NCBI GenBank assembly: GCA_016935615.1
Contig: JAFGQO010000032.1
Coordinates: 1 to 47,135, forward strand
Direction of reading: 5' to 3'
Length of the DNA: 47,135 nt
Source of the DNA: Bacteroidales bacterium
GTDB taxonomy: Bacteria > Bacteroidota > Bacteroidia > Bacteroidales > UBA10428
The notes beneath the pieces are model-generated. The model searched no databases and was not told the origin of the DNA. It saw only the letters and a program-made list of their open reading frames with translations. The first letter of the stretch is position 1. Each line of letters starts with the position of its first letter. Made by a program: the position numbers and the translations under genes. Of this stretch, positions 17,508-26,895 are shown piece by piece.

Positions 17508-17620
17508 GGCAAATAACCTTGGTGTTTGGGCATATTCGTTACAACGTCAACGTGAGTTCAATACAAATATCAGATTTAATCATTTGATTTTTAAATATTT
17601 AATTATACTGATCTTAGTGA

Positions 17621-17638
17621 TCCCGATAGATATCGGAA
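17621..17638. repeat. Diverged copy of the CCCGATAG palindrome
   Basis: TCCCGATAGATATCGGAA, an imperfect version of the 18-bp palindrome at 7594-7611, in the 295-bp spacer upstream of the Lnb gene. Just to its right is a CTTAGTGTTTTTGTGGCA stretch resembling the right arm of the element before murI. The rest of this spacer holds no gene. Confidence 0.55.
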
Positions 17639-17802
17639 TTAGTGCCTTAGTGTTTTTGTGGCAGGAATAAATAAATAATTATGCCACCAGGAATCAAAGC
17701 TCAAACATATACAAAAATACTCATTTTAAATAATTGATCTATTGCGAGTTATATTTCGAACTCAAGTAATGCTATAAACAAGATTCATTTCTTATTGTCA
17801 AA

Positions 17803-18687
17803 CTATTTTTTAAAACCATAATCAGGATTTTCGAAGCTGAAATCAAGTTTTGAAAACTTCGGATTAAGTTCATATTCCACGTAGGCATATTCCTGGAAGA
17901 GACCTTTGTCATCATAATTTTTTAAACCGACCGGGAATTCGCGTTTCTGGTCTATGTACATTACGATCTGTTTTGCGTAATCAGAAGGAACCATGATTGT
18001 AGTACCGGGTGTAAGATCTTCGAATGATTTTATCTCAGGATTCTTTTCAACTATTAAATAATCGCAAACCAGCAATTTTTTTGATATGGATTCAAGGTTT
18101 TCTCCGTTTCTCACTTTATATGGCACATACCTGAAATTATCATTTTGAAAAACAATTTTATAACAGAGAATATTGGCATATTTTACCTGGCCCTTATATT
18201 GCCAGATACTTGTATCATTTTTATCATAGGTATGATACAAATTTTCAACAACTTCAAGAAAATAAGAAAATCCTGCCCTATAGATCGAATGATGGTTGTC
18301 ATTACGCATAAGATTGCTCAGGGGGTCCAGTTTCAGGTTGGAAATTGCTATTGTATTTCTGTTCAACAATGCTTTGCCATTGTTTTCACCTTCAATATAA
18401 AGTATTTCAAGTCCCTGGTGCGGATAGTATTGTTTTAAATAGATCTTATATGGATTGTAAGAGATTTTGAATTCGGTCTTTTTATGAATCAATTCACCAT
18501 CTATTCTTTCTTTTATCAGCATGGTAACATTAACCGCATCGAGGGTATGATTTGTAGCAAATACTTTTTCCAGTATTGCAACTTCAGGGGCAGATTCATA
18601 GGAAAAAGACAAACACAATACCAGTAGAATGGTTGATAAAGTGATATATTTTGATCGCTTGAAAAGATGAAGAACCCACTTTGTCAT
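17803..18687 (-). CDS. DUF1571 protein with internal LysM domain
   Basis: 294 aa. One N-terminal hydrophobic segment (about 13-30), then a LolA-like DUF1571 fold: LIKERIDGELIHKKTEFKIS, PYKIYLKQYYPHQGLEILY, LDPLSNLMR, and a closing YDDKGLFQEYAYVEYELN with NPDYGFKK. A LysM-like segment (about 188-235: YKVRNGENLESISKKL, NPEIKSFEDLTPGTTIMVP) is inserted between the two halves, suggesting peptidoglycan contact. Its ATG overlaps the SOD stop (TGATG at 18689-18685), indicating translational coupling. The function of DUF1571 is not established; periplasmic location is inferred. Confidence 0.8.
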   Translation of the reverse strand: MTKWVLHLFKRSKYITLSTILLVLCLSFSYESAPEVAILEKVFATNHTLDAVNVTMLIKERIDGELIHKKTEFKISYNPYKIYLKQYYPHQGLEILYIEGENNGKALLNRNTIAISNLKLDPLSNLMRNDNHHSIYRAGFSYFLEVVENLYHTYDKNDTSIWQYKGQVKYANILCYKIVFQNDNFRYVPYKVRNGENLESISKKLLVCDYLIVEKNPEIKSFEDLTPGTTIMVPSDYAKQIVMYIDQKREFPVGLKNYDDKGLFQEYAYVEYELNPKFSKLDFSFENPDYGFKK

Positions 18688-19409
18688 CAGGACCTTGTAA
18701 CTTTATCGTATCGTTTGTTAACAAATTCCCAATTTACAACATTCCAGAAAGCATTGACATATTCAGCTCTCCGGTTCTGGTATTTCAGATAATAGGCATG
18801 TTCCCAAACATCTATGTTGAGCAGGGGAAAGCCTCTCTGATCTTCAGGAAGAGTATCCATGAATGGATTATCCTGGTTAGCTGTGGTGGTAATTTTTAAT
18901 TTTCCGTCCTGAATGATAAGCCATGCCCATCCTGATCCGAAAAGTTTGATTGCAGCCGTATTGAATTCCTCCCTGAAATTATCAAAGGAACCAAAGTCTC
19001 TTTGAATTGCTTTAGCAACAGGGCCATTAGGAGTTCCACCTCCCTCAGGAGACATAAATTTCCAGTAAAGCTTATGATTCAGAAATCCTCCGCCATTGTT
19101 TACAATTGCGTCATTGTATTGAGAAGCATTGGTAAGTATTTCCTTTACATTGGCCGGTGGCGGACCTGTATAATTTTTTAATGCGGCATTTAATTTGGCA
19201 GTGTATCCGGCATGATGTTTATCATGATGAACCATCATGGTTTCACTATCGATGTATGGTTCAAGTGCATCATAAGCGTATGGCAATTCGGGAAGAATGA
19301 ATTCTTTTTGCTTACTGAAAAGTAAATTTCTCCCTTTTGCTAAAGAAGGTATACTTATCAAACCCAGGGCACCAACAAAACCTGTCTTTAGAAAATCTCT
19401 TTTATTCAT
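18687..19409 (-). CDS. sod: Exported superoxide dismutase, Mn-type
   Basis: Dismutates superoxide to O2 and H2O2. 240 aa with an N-terminal extension of about 26 residues, MNKRDFLKTGFVGALGLISI plus PSLAKG, a Tat-like signal with KR in place of RR. Fe/Mn SOD metal ligands can be placed at His61 (MVHHDKHH), His112 (FLNHKLYW), Asp200 and His204 (NIDVWEHAYY). The NNGGGFLNH and TTANQDNP (Gln179) contexts resemble Mn-type rather than Fe-type enzymes. Export suggests defence at the cell envelope, unlike the cytosolic SOD usual in this phylum. It is followed by the coupled DUF1571/LysM gene. Confidence 0.93.
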   Translation of the reverse strand: MNKRDFLKTGFVGALGLISIPSLAKGRNLLFSKQKEFILPELPYAYDALEPYIDSETMMVHHDKHHAGYTAKLNAALKNYTGPPPANVKEILTNASQYNDAIVNNGGGFLNHKLYWKFMSPEGGGTPNGPVAKAIQRDFGSFDNFREEFNTAAIKLFGSGWAWLIIQDGKLKITTTANQDNPFMDTLPEDQRGFPLLNIDVWEHAYYLKYQNRRAEYVNAFWNVVNWEFVNKRYDKVTRS

Positions 19410-19440
19410 ATAAGATTCAACGATTTAACCACTAGTGTAA

Positions 19441-19448
19441 CAAACTTA
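19441..19448 (-). promoter_or_regulatory. Possible -7 element for sod
   Basis: On the minus strand this reads TAAGTTTG, a full match to TAnnTTTG, 32 bp before the sod ATG. No clear TTTG at -33, so only half of the promoter is supported. Confidence 0.4.
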
Positions 19449-19474
19449 CTAAAAAAAAGTTTAAGTCTGAAAAC

Positions 19475-20866
19475 TCACTGCCGAAGCTTTTCAATAATCT
19501 CTGCAACAGTAAGTTTTTCCTGTATTCCCGTAATCATATTCTTTAACGTATACTGTTGGCTTTTTATTTCTTCTTCACCTGCAAGAAGAACATAAGGTAT
19601 CTTCTTTAGGTTCGCATAGGTCATTTGTTTCTTTAGTTTCACTGCATCCGGGTAATATTCCCCCGGTATTCCGGCTTTTCTGATCTTCTTTAGCATTTCG
19701 AGGCATTGATTTTGTTCCTTTTCTCCAAAATTAACAATGAGTATGCGTACGGATGCTGTTACTTCTGAAGGAAATACTTTCATTTGTTCCATAACATCAT
19801 ATATGCGGTCAGCACCAAAGGATATACCAACACCGGAAACATCCTTTAAACCGAAAATGCCTGTCAGATCATCATACCTTCCTCCTCCGCAAATGCTTCC
19901 TATAGGGACATCATCAGACCTGACCTCTATGATTGCTCCTGTGTAATAATTTAGACCACGTGCAAGCCTCAAGTCTAATTCAATGTTAAGAGAAGGATTA
20001 GTTGTTGATAAAATTGATAGGATTATTATTAATTCTTCGATTCCTTTTTTACCTGTTTCAGAATCCAGCAACCAGCTTTTAAGAAATTTAATTTTATCTT
20101 CATTGGTATAATCGGTAGTCACTAAACTTTGCTTACTACTAAAAATATAACTACACAATTCATCTATAGATTCTTTAGGAATTTCTCTGGAAGTTAGTTC
20201 TTCCACAAAACCATCCTTACCGATTTTTTCAATTTTATCCATTGCAGTTGCAATATCAGCAACAGATTCAGGAGTACCAATAACTTCAGCTATGCCAGCC
20301 AGTATCTTACGATTATTGATTTTAACAGTCACTTTGATTTTTAATAAAGAAAAAACCTCTTCAATAATCTGCAGCAATTCTATTTCATTCAAAAGGGAAT
20401 TGCTTCCTACTACATCTGCATCACACTGGTAAAATTCACGGTATCGTCCTCTTTGAGGACGGTCGGCACGCCATACAGGTTGAATCTGGTAACGTTTAAA
20501 AGGGAATGTAATATCGTTCCTGTTTTGAACAACATAACGGGCAAAGGGAACAGTCAGATCGTATCGTAATCCTTTTTCTGATATTTCCATTGCGAAGGCA
20601 TTGGTATCTTTTTCCTGTATTTTTGCAGGATCAGTTTTTGAAAGAAAATCGCCTGAGTTTAAAATTTTAAACAATAATCTATCGCCCTCTTCACCATACT
20701 TTCCCAGCAATGTTGACAGGTTTTCCATAGCCGGAGTTTCAATCGGACTATAGCCATAGTTAATAAAAACTCCCTTAATCACATTGAATATATAATCCCT
20801 TTTCACCATTTCAGATGGTGAAAAGTCGCGTGTGCCCTTTGGTATAGAAGGTTTTTGCATAATCAT
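19475..20866 (-). CDS. hisS: Histidyl-tRNA synthetase
   Basis: Class II aminoacyl-tRNA synthetase charging tRNA-His. 463 aa from the ATG at 20866; a second in-frame ATG two codons later (20860) gives the more usual [13 protein letters not shown] start and is equally possible. Class II motif 2 spans [14 protein letters not shown] and [13 protein letters not shown] (about 124-151); the HisRS-specific motif is [12 protein letters not shown] (301-312), followed by CGGGRYDDL. The C-terminal anticodon-binding domain (about 365-463) includes [20 protein letters not shown]. Complete. A consensus promoter lies just upstream, so it can be transcribed independently of the MFS/cupin genes. Confidence 0.97.
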   Translation of the reverse strand: MIMQKPSIPKGTRDFSPSEMVKRDYIFNVIKGVFINYGYSPIETPAMENLSTLLGKYGEEGDRLLFKILNSGDFLSKTDPAKIQEKDTNAFAMEISEKGLRYDLTVPFARYVVQNRNDITFPFKRYQIQPVWRADRPQRGRYREFYQCDADVVGSNSLLNEIELLQIIEEVFSLLKIKVTVKINNRKILAGIAEVIGTPESVADIATAMDKIEKIGKDGFVEELTSREIPKESIDELCSYIFSSKQSLVTTDYTNEDKIKFLKSWLLDSETGKKGIEELIIILSILSTTNPSLNIELDLRLARGLNYYTGAIIEVRSDDVPIGSICGGGRYDDLTGIFGLKDVSGVGISFGADRIYDVMEQMKVFPSEVTASVRILIVNFGEKEQNQCLEMLKKIRKAGIPGEYYPDAVKLKKQMTYANLKKIPYVLLAGEEEIKSQQYTLKNMITGIQEKLTVAEIIEKLRQ

Positions 20867-20882
20867 CCATTTTTGAGCGCTA

Positions 20883-20913
20883 CAAAGGTAACAATATCAG
20901 CTTATGCAACAAA
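20883..20913 (-). promoter_or_regulatory. Consensus Bacteroidota promoter for hisS
   Basis: On the minus strand: TTTG (20913-20910), 19-nt spacer, TACCTTTG (20890-20883). Both boxes match the sigma-ABfr type consensus TTTG-N19-21-TAnnTTTG. The predicted transcription start is about 20876, leaving a 5' leader of only about 10-16 nt before hisS. It lies downstream of the truncated cupin remnant. Confidence 0.7.
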
Positions 20914-20928
20914 AACTACCGTAAAATG

Positions 20929-21132
20929 TCAGGTTATGTAAGATGAAGCATCGGGAACAGGCTTTTCATGTTTGCGCAGCTGTATACAGGTTCCTCTGTG
21001 TATTGCATGAATCATTCGTGGTAAGGTGTCATCCATTTGGTGATAATGATTGTGATTTACTCTTCTCCCGGAAGATTCTTTTGCTTTTTCTGAAAGGATA
21101 TTCAGTTCTTTTGTTGTTATTTTCACAAGCAC
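20929..21132 (-). pseudogene. Truncated WbuC-type cupin
   Basis: 67 codons from a GTG at 21132 (a second GTG at 21126 is possible). The sequence LNILSEKAKESSGRRVNHNH, YHQMDDTLPRMIHAIHRGT and IQLRKHEKP resembles the first half of WbuC-family cupin metalloproteins, which continue for roughly as long again with the beta-barrel metal site. Here the frame ends at VPDASSYIT and the hisS promoter follows; no frame of the remaining 60 bp restores the barrel. It begins 3 bp after the MFS gene stop, so it may still be translated as a remnant. Homology is by motif memory only. Confidence 0.55.
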
Positions 21133-21135
21133 AGA

Positions 21136-22401
21136 TCAAACTATTGTATTTCTGTATGATGCACTCAGACGAACCATCGGAAACAGAAGGAGCAAAACAA
21201 AACAAGCCCCTGCTATTGCATATCCAGGTCCTGTAAGATCTGCAAACACTCCAATGCCAAAACTTAATATAGCTCCGATCACAGAACTTATCTGTGATTC
21301 GGCTGACAATACAGAAGCCAGAATTCTTTCATCAAATTGATCTGCAATGCATGCAACACCTGCAGGACGTCTTAAGTTTTCGATGACCAGAATGCAAACA
21401 AACAATACAATTGACATTCCTGTTAAACCAAAACTGTATGATAATCCGGCCGCTGCTCCTGTTAAAATTCCGGTAAGCAATAAAAAATTAAGATAAATAT
21501 GGGTTGATATAAACCGAGAGTTTAAGTTTCCTGTGTTTCTTGATGCAAAAGCAGTCAGAAAATAAAGTATAAAATAAATCAAGCCAATCTGAACGATTGT
21601 TATTTCCTGTTCTGAATATCTTGACGATATATAAATTGGCATAGCAAGTACCAGGGAACTGATAATAATTTGCAGGTAATCTTTTGAAGCATTATAGAAT
21701 CCGCTAAAAAGAGCAACATTAAAAATCAGTTTGAGGTTGAGAAAACGACGCATAGATTTTACCGATTCTGTTAAAATATCAGCGAACATACTTTTCAGTT
21801 TTTGCTTTGTACCCTGACGAATACCACTGAGGTGTTTTGGATAGGTAGCCAGTAATACAAACCCAATACTGTAAGGTATAAATGAATAAAGAAAAACCGA
21901 ATTGTAATTTTTGCTTATTAGTACAAGTCCGGCAGCTATTAATGATGAAATGGCAGAGCCACCTTGCGACCAGGATCGTGTATGGCCATAATATTCAACT
22001 TTCTGATCTTGCCATCCTTTGCTTTTAAGATACTCAAAGATCATGGCTTTGTGCGTTCCGGTACGGAATGCATCTCCCAGTGCAAAAAATATTGTCGGAA
22101 CGATAAGCCACAGAAATGATTCGGCAAAGTAATATGCCAGGAATGAGATCATATAGAATCCATACGAAAAGAGCATCGTGCCGCGTCTGCCCATAGCATC
22201 TGCTGCAATGCCACTGGGAACTTCAAAAATAGTACGAAGAATAAACCGTATAGAATACAAGGAGCCTATTTCTGTATAACTTAGATCTTTATTATAAAGA
22301 AAAATAAGCAGGATAAAAGGCTCAAAAAATCTTTGGTTTTTCAGGAATCCATAGAGACAAAATTTATAGTATTGCCCGTCTTTTCTGAATTTTTCAGACA
22401 T
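21136..22401 (-). CDS. MFS transporter
   Basis: 421 aa with about 12 hydrophobic helices. The MFS motif A loop between TM2 and TM3 is present (GIAADAMGRRGTMLFSYGF), with FEVPSGIAAD just before it and a second-half equivalent near LRRPAGVACIADQFDERI. This combination is typical of uncharacterised drug/metabolite-exporter-like MFS proteins in Bacteroidota. Substrate unknown. It is downstream of the Omp85-type barrel gene (19-bp gap) and upstream of the cupin remnant, probably one transcript. Confidence 0.88.
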   Translation of the reverse strand: MSEKFRKDGQYYKFCLYGFLKNQRFFEPFILLIFLYNKDLSYTEIGSLYSIRFILRTIFEVPSGIAADAMGRRGTMLFSYGFYMISFLAYYFAESFLWLIVPTIFFALGDAFRTGTHKAMIFEYLKSKGWQDQKVEYYGHTRSWSQGGSAISSLIAAGLVLISKNYNSVFLYSFIPYSIGFVLLATYPKHLSGIRQGTKQKLKSMFADILTESVKSMRRFLNLKLIFNVALFSGFYNASKDYLQIIISSLVLAMPIYISSRYSEQEITIVQIGLIYFILYFLTAFASRNTGNLNSRFISTHIYLNFLLLTGILTGAAAGLSYSFGLTGMSIVLFVCILVIENLRRPAGVACIADQFDERILASVLSAESQISSVIGAILSFGIGVFADLTGPGYAIAGACFVLLLLFPMVRLSASYRNTIV

Positions 22402-22420
22402 AAAGGATAAAATCTAATTT

Positions 22421-23773
22421 TTAAAACAACCAGTTCAAATTGATATACAAAGCAGTTTTGCCGTCACGCTCATCAGCTGCAAAACCAAAATTGGTGGCAA
22501 CAATAAAATTCTGATTTAGAGCAATATGCAATCCAAATCCATAGCTGAAATGAGGTTTTTCTTTAGCATCGGGAAACATAAAAAGGTATTCATCCGGTAC
22601 ACCTGATTTATCGATCTCATATTTTCCTGTCACCATGCCCAGATCAGAGAAAGTATTTAAAGCAAGATAAATGTTCTGATTCCAGATCACGGTTTTAATA
22701 AATTTCCACCGGAATTCAAGATTTCCGAACAGATAATCTTCACCTACTATACGGTTTCGTCGTATACCTCTTAAATTTTTTGCACCTCCCAGAGCATCAC
22801 GATCAATTGAATTGCCGCCATTTAAAAAAAACGGCAGCATATAATATGGTATTGTTCCTGAGAGCTTTGCCTGATATCCTATACGGTAAACAAAAGAAAG
22901 ACGATCATGTATCAGGGTAAAATATTGCCTGTGGGTAATTCCAATTTTTGAAAATGAATAATCTCCATTTCCAATAAACCCGGTTGCCCAATGGAAAAGT
23001 ACTTCTGTCCACATTCCCCGCATGGGATTAGGTTCATTATCACGAGTATCATAAACAAGTCCCATCTTCAGGAGAGTGTTACTACCGCCCTTTATCTGAT
23101 CTTCAGCTATAATTTCCCAGTTGTAGGCATATTGTCCGTATAAGCCGCCATGAACAGGAGGGAGTTTTTTTTCTTCTGTTTTTCCTTTGTTTAAGCGATC
23201 AAGGTCAATGGTATCTGTCTTGATGTTGTAATGGGTAAAACCTGTCAGCCACCGGAATTTATCACTGAAGAAACGTCCCTGAAAATCAACTCTTAATCTG
23301 AGTAACTTTCTTTCCTGTCTGTAATAAGCCCTGGATAAATAGATCGAATCTGCTTCCTCATCATCTTCAAACCTCATATCATAATTGGCTTCATACCCAT
23401 TAAATCCATAGAAATCCAGTGCGCGTTCTGTTAAATAGCTGGCTTCGGCTGAAACACGGAGATTGGGTATCAGATATTCCGAATCATACATAAATTGAGC
23501 GATACCACTTCCTTTTGTTGTATAAGAATACTCAAAATAAAGTGAATGACGGTAGTCCGGATAAATTGTTCCGTCACCGTAATCATAAAAATTTACGACA
23601 CCGCCAAATTTCCATCCAATATCCTGTTCGAAAGCAACCACAGGTATAGCTCCAAATGACCACCCTTCCTTAATTTTTTCTTTCTTTTTATCAGTTGTAT
23701 CTGCTTTTTGGCCGAATGAGGAATTATAAAAAAACAAGAGCAGGCCAAGAATAATACAAGATGTATTTTTCAT
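22421..23773 (-). CDS. Omp85/BamA-like outer-membrane barrel without POTRA domains
   Basis: 450 aa: signal peptide (MKNTSCIILGLLLFFYNSSF, cleavage near GQ), short charged linker, then a barrel. The surface-antigen (D15/Omp85) signature is visible near the C-terminal half: LNGGNSIDRDALGGAKNLRG then IRRNRIVGEDYLFGNLEFRW, where LRGIRRNR sits in the loop-6 VRGF position. The end is LYINLNWLF with terminal Phe. No POTRA repeats, so it is not BamA or TamA but one of the short Omp85-like proteins of Bacteroidota, whose role is not established. Probably co-transcribed with the MFS gene 19 bp downstream. Confidence 0.85.
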   Translation of the reverse strand: MKNTSCIILGLLLFFYNSSFGQKADTTDKKKEKIKEGWSFGAIPVVAFEQDIGWKFGGVVNFYDYGDGTIYPDYRHSLYFEYSYTTKGSGIAQFMYDSEYLIPNLRVSAEASYLTERALDFYGFNGYEANYDMRFEDDEEADSIYLSRAYYRQERKLLRLRVDFQGRFFSDKFRWLTGFTHYNIKTDTIDLDRLNKGKTEEKKLPPVHGGLYGQYAYNWEIIAEDQIKGGSNTLLKMGLVYDTRDNEPNPMRGMWTEVLFHWATGFIGNGDYSFSKIGITHRQYFTLIHDRLSFVYRIGYQAKLSGTIPYYMLPFFLNGGNSIDRDALGGAKNLRGIRRNRIVGEDYLFGNLEFRWKFIKTVIWNQNIYLALNTFSDLGMVTGKYEIDKSGVPDEYLFMFPDAKEKPHFSYGFGLHIALNQNFIVATNFGFAADERDGKTALYINLNWLF

Positions 23774-23873
23774 TGAAGGAGAGCGTTAAATCAAATATGA
23801 AAATTAAAATAAATTTAGGAAAATCATTACGGATGTAGTATTTTGTTAGAAATTAGATAAAAACCAGTTTGCC

Positions 23874-24920
23874 ATGCAGAGGGCTATTTTTGCATTGATC
23901 AGGTTGTTGCTTATTTCAGTAGTTCTTTTTGCACTATTCCTGTTGTATTTCACAGTTTTTGAGTACAGACCAAAAGAAGAAACCGAATTGTTTTCTTCGT
24001 TGGCAGCAGATACTTTAAATACCGGAGTGAGTTATTCATCTCTTATCTGGAATATTGGTTATGCAGGTTTGGGTGAAACCATGGACTTTTTTTATGACGG
24101 AGGTGAAAATGTTCAGGATACAAAAGAAAATGTTATTGGAAATCTTAATGCAATATCCCGGTTTTTATCTTCCAATGACACGGTAAATTTTATCCTTCTG
24201 CAGGAAGTTGATCAGTCATCCAAAAGAAGTTATTACATCAATCAGCTGCATTTTTTTGATTCTCTTCTCCCGGATCATAATGGATTTCTGGGGATTAATT
24301 ATCAGGTCGGTTTTGTGCCTGTTCCTGTAAATGATCCGCTCGGAAAAGTGAAATCAGGAATAGCTACCCTTTCAGCCAGGATGCCCTTGAAAGTTACTCG
24401 TTATTCTTTTGATGCAAATTATCACTGGCCAAAACGACTTTTTATGTTAAAAAGATGTTTTCTTGTAACAACGTTTCCTGTGATTAATGGCAAAGAATTG
24501 AACGTAATTAACATTCACAATTCCGCGTACGATGATGGTGCTTTAAGAGCAGATCAACTGGCTTTTTTGAATGAATATGCTTTGGATCAGTACACAAAAG
24601 GAAATTATATATTATTTGGCGGTGACTGGAATCAAAGTCCGGATAAATTCAAACCTGAATACAATCAGCCTTTTGATACAATAAATCTTTCTTATTTGCC
24701 TACCGGATTTTTGGGAGACTGGAGGAGAATTTTTTGTGATACCATTCCTACAAACAGAAGGATAAAAACTCCGTATACAAGAGGAGTAACAACTACTACG
24801 GTAATTGACTATTTTATTGTATCGCCAAATATTTCCGTGTTGCAGGTTAATCCCCAGGAATTGAATTTTAAAAATTCCGACCATCAACCCCTGATAATTC
24901 GTTTCACTCTGAATGAATAA
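23874..24920 (+). CDS. Endonuclease/exonuclease/phosphatase family protein
   Basis: 348 aa. N-terminal membrane anchor or signal (about 4-26), then an EEP fold: SLIWNIGYAG (metal-binding Asn), FILLQEVDQ (catalytic Glu), VINIHNSAYDDG, LFGGDWNQSP (Asp-Trp-Asn), DYFIVSPN and a C-terminal NSDHQPLI (Asp-His). All catalytic positions are kept. Because of the anchor it probably acts outside the cytoplasm on a phosphodiester or phospholipid rather than on genomic DNA. The M1 peptidase gene follows 3 bp later. Confidence 0.9.
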   Translation: MQRAIFALIRLLLISVVLFALFLLYFTVFEYRPKEETELFSSLAADTLNTGVSYSSLIWNIGYAGLGETMDFFYDGGENVQDTKENVIGNLNAISRFLSSNDTVNFILLQEVDQSSKRSYYINQLHFFDSLLPDHNGFLGINYQVGFVPVPVNDPLGKVKSGIATLSARMPLKVTRYSFDANYHWPKRLFMLKRCFLVTTFPVINGKELNVINIHNSAYDDGALRADQLAFLNEYALDQYTKGNYILFGGDWNQSPDKFKPEYNQPFDTINLSYLPTGFLGDWRRIFCDTIPTNRRIKTPYTRGVTTTTVIDYFIVSPNISVLQVNPQELNFKNSDHQPLIIRFTLNE

Positions 24921-24923
24921 AGC

Positions 24924-26813
24924 ATGCGAAAAATTCTATGCTCACTCGTACTGATTTTTATGGTCTATTTCGACTGTGCAGATGGACAAAGTTTTATACC
25001 TTATAATATCTTAAGGGCAATTAAAAAGGGAACACGAACGACTGATGGAATTCCGGGAGAACAATATTTTCAGAATTATGCAAAATATACTATTAATGCA
25101 TTTTTTGATCCTGAGAACGGAAAGTTGAATGGAAAGGAGAAAATTGTTTATTATAATAACAGCGGAGATACTTTAACAAGGATTGTAATTCGTTTGTATC
25201 AGAATATTATGAAAAAAGGGGGAATTCGTGATGAATCATTCAATCCCGATGATATCCATAATGGAGTTAACATTTCTTCTTTTCTGGTAAATGGTTCCGA
25301 TTTGCTTAAGCGATCTAAATACAGATTAAAGCAGGATGGAACCAATCTGATCGTTTACTTGCCAGAGCCTGTCAAACCCTCAGATTCCTGTAACATGACC
25401 ATTTATTGGGATTTCAGTATGCCATCAGGACATCTTCATCGTTATGGGAAATACCATGAGAGCAGTTATTTTGTAGCATACTGGTATCCCCAGGTAGCTG
25501 TTTATGATGATATTGATGGCTGGGATATGATGAATTATACGGGAACACATGAATTCTATAATGACTTTAACAGGTTTGATGTAACCATAGAAGTACCGGA
25601 TAACCATATGGTTTGGGCAACCGGCATTTGGCAGAATCCGGGAAAAGTACTGAATAAAAATAGTACAGCTAAAATGGAGAAAGCATTTCAAAGCGATGAT
25701 GTTGTGCATATCATTGTTCAGAATGACTGGAAAAAGAATATTGTTTTTTCTAAAAAGGGACATCATTCATTTCATTTTATAAAAGATAGCATTCCTGATT
25801 TTGCTTTTGCAGTTAGTGACAATTATTTGTGGGATGCATCCTCTGTTATCATCGATTCTTTTCTGCAGAAAAGAGTATTGGTATCATCGGTTTACCATCC
25901 GGATGCTACAGGTTTTCAGGATGTTGCTTTAATAGGATGTCAGGTAATTCATGAATTGAATTACAATAGTTATGGATTTCCATTTCCATTTCCGGGAATA
26001 ACAATATTTAACGGCAGTGGAGGAACGGAATTTCCTATGATAGTGAATAATGAAAACATGTCTAAGAGAAATGGTACTGTGTTCATCACCATGCATGAGA
26101 TTGCCCACAGCTATTTTCCATTTTTAGCAGGAATTAACGAAAGAAAATATTCATGGCTTGATGAAGGCCTTACTACATATTTGCCTGCAGAAACAGAAAA
26201 AGCAATGCATTCTGATTATTATCCTGTTGAATTGATAATAAACAGGTATGTTGCAGGAGCAGGAACGGAAGTTGATATTCCTCTTTATGTTCCTGCATAT
26301 CAGACGCGTGAGTATTCCTACCAGTTTTATAGTTATTTTCGTCCGGCTGTTGCATTGTATATTCTTGAAGAATATATTGGAAGAGAGCAGTTTAGAGATG
26401 CAATTAGTGATTTTATTGAAATCTGGCAATACAAACATCCGCTACCCTATGATTTTTTTCAAATACTAATGAGCCATACAACCAGGGACATAAACTGGTT
26501 GATAGATGCCTGGTTTTTTGCTCCCGGGTGGCCCGATTTGGCCATTGGAGAAGTTAAGGTAGAAAATGATTCAATAAAGACAGAAATACTTAATAAAGGA
26601 ACATTGCCTGTTCCTGTTCTGCTTTCATTTGAGTATACAGATGGCAGCAATGAAATTGTAAGAAGAGAGTTGGATGTTTGGAAAGATAACAACAGGATAA
26701 TAATAAACCATTCGCTGAAAGGCAAAATAAAGAGCGTACATCTGGATTACAAACAAACTCCTGATAAAGATCGGTCCAATAATAGTATGCAATTCGGTTC
26801 TGTAATAGAATAA
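24924..26813 (+). CDS. M1-family zinc metallopeptidase (exported)
   Basis: 629 aa with signal peptide (MRKILCSLVLIFMVYFDCAD). Residues about 55-300 form the aminopeptidase-N-like beta domain (NGKEKIVYYNNSGDTL, YWDFSMPSGHL). The exopeptidase motif GAMEN is replaced by GGTEFPM (about 366-372). The zinc site HEIAH (391-395) and distal Glu414 in WLDEGLTTY give HExxH-X18-E. A tail of about 100 residues after 530 resembles a beta-sandwich. Similar exported M1 proteins in Bacteroidota are broad peptidases of uncertain substrate. It is translationally close to the EEP gene. Confidence 0.92.
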   Translation: MRKILCSLVLIFMVYFDCADGQSFIPYNILRAIKKGTRTTDGIPGEQYFQNYAKYTINAFFDPENGKLNGKEKIVYYNNSGDTLTRIVIRLYQNIMKKGGIRDESFNPDDIHNGVNISSFLVNGSDLLKRSKYRLKQDGTNLIVYLPEPVKPSDSCNMTIYWDFSMPSGHLHRYGKYHESSYFVAYWYPQVAVYDDIDGWDMMNYTGTHEFYNDFNRFDVTIEVPDNHMVWATGIWQNPGKVLNKNSTAKMEKAFQSDDVVHIIVQNDWKKNIVFSKKGHHSFHFIKDSIPDFAFAVSDNYLWDASSVIIDSFLQKRVLVSSVYHPDATGFQDVALIGCQVIHELNYNSYGFPFPFPGITIFNGSGGTEFPMIVNNENMSKRNGTVFITMHEIAHSYFPFLAGINERKYSWLDEGLTTYLPAETEKAMHSDYYPVELIINRYVAGAGTEVDIPLYVPAYQTREYSYQFYSYFRPAVALYILEEYIGREQFRDAISDFIEIWQYKHPLPYDFFQILMSHTTRDINWLIDAWFFAPGWPDLAIGEVKVENDSIKTEILNKGTLPVPVLLSFEYTDGSNEIVRRELDVWKDNNRIIINHSLKGKIKSVHLDYKQTPDKDRSNNSMQFGSVIE

Positions 26814-26895
26814 TCAGTCAAGATTGTTGTTTTCCTTACTATTTAGCCTGAAGTTTTGCATAAAACCGTTTTCCAAACACAAAAATATTGACAGT

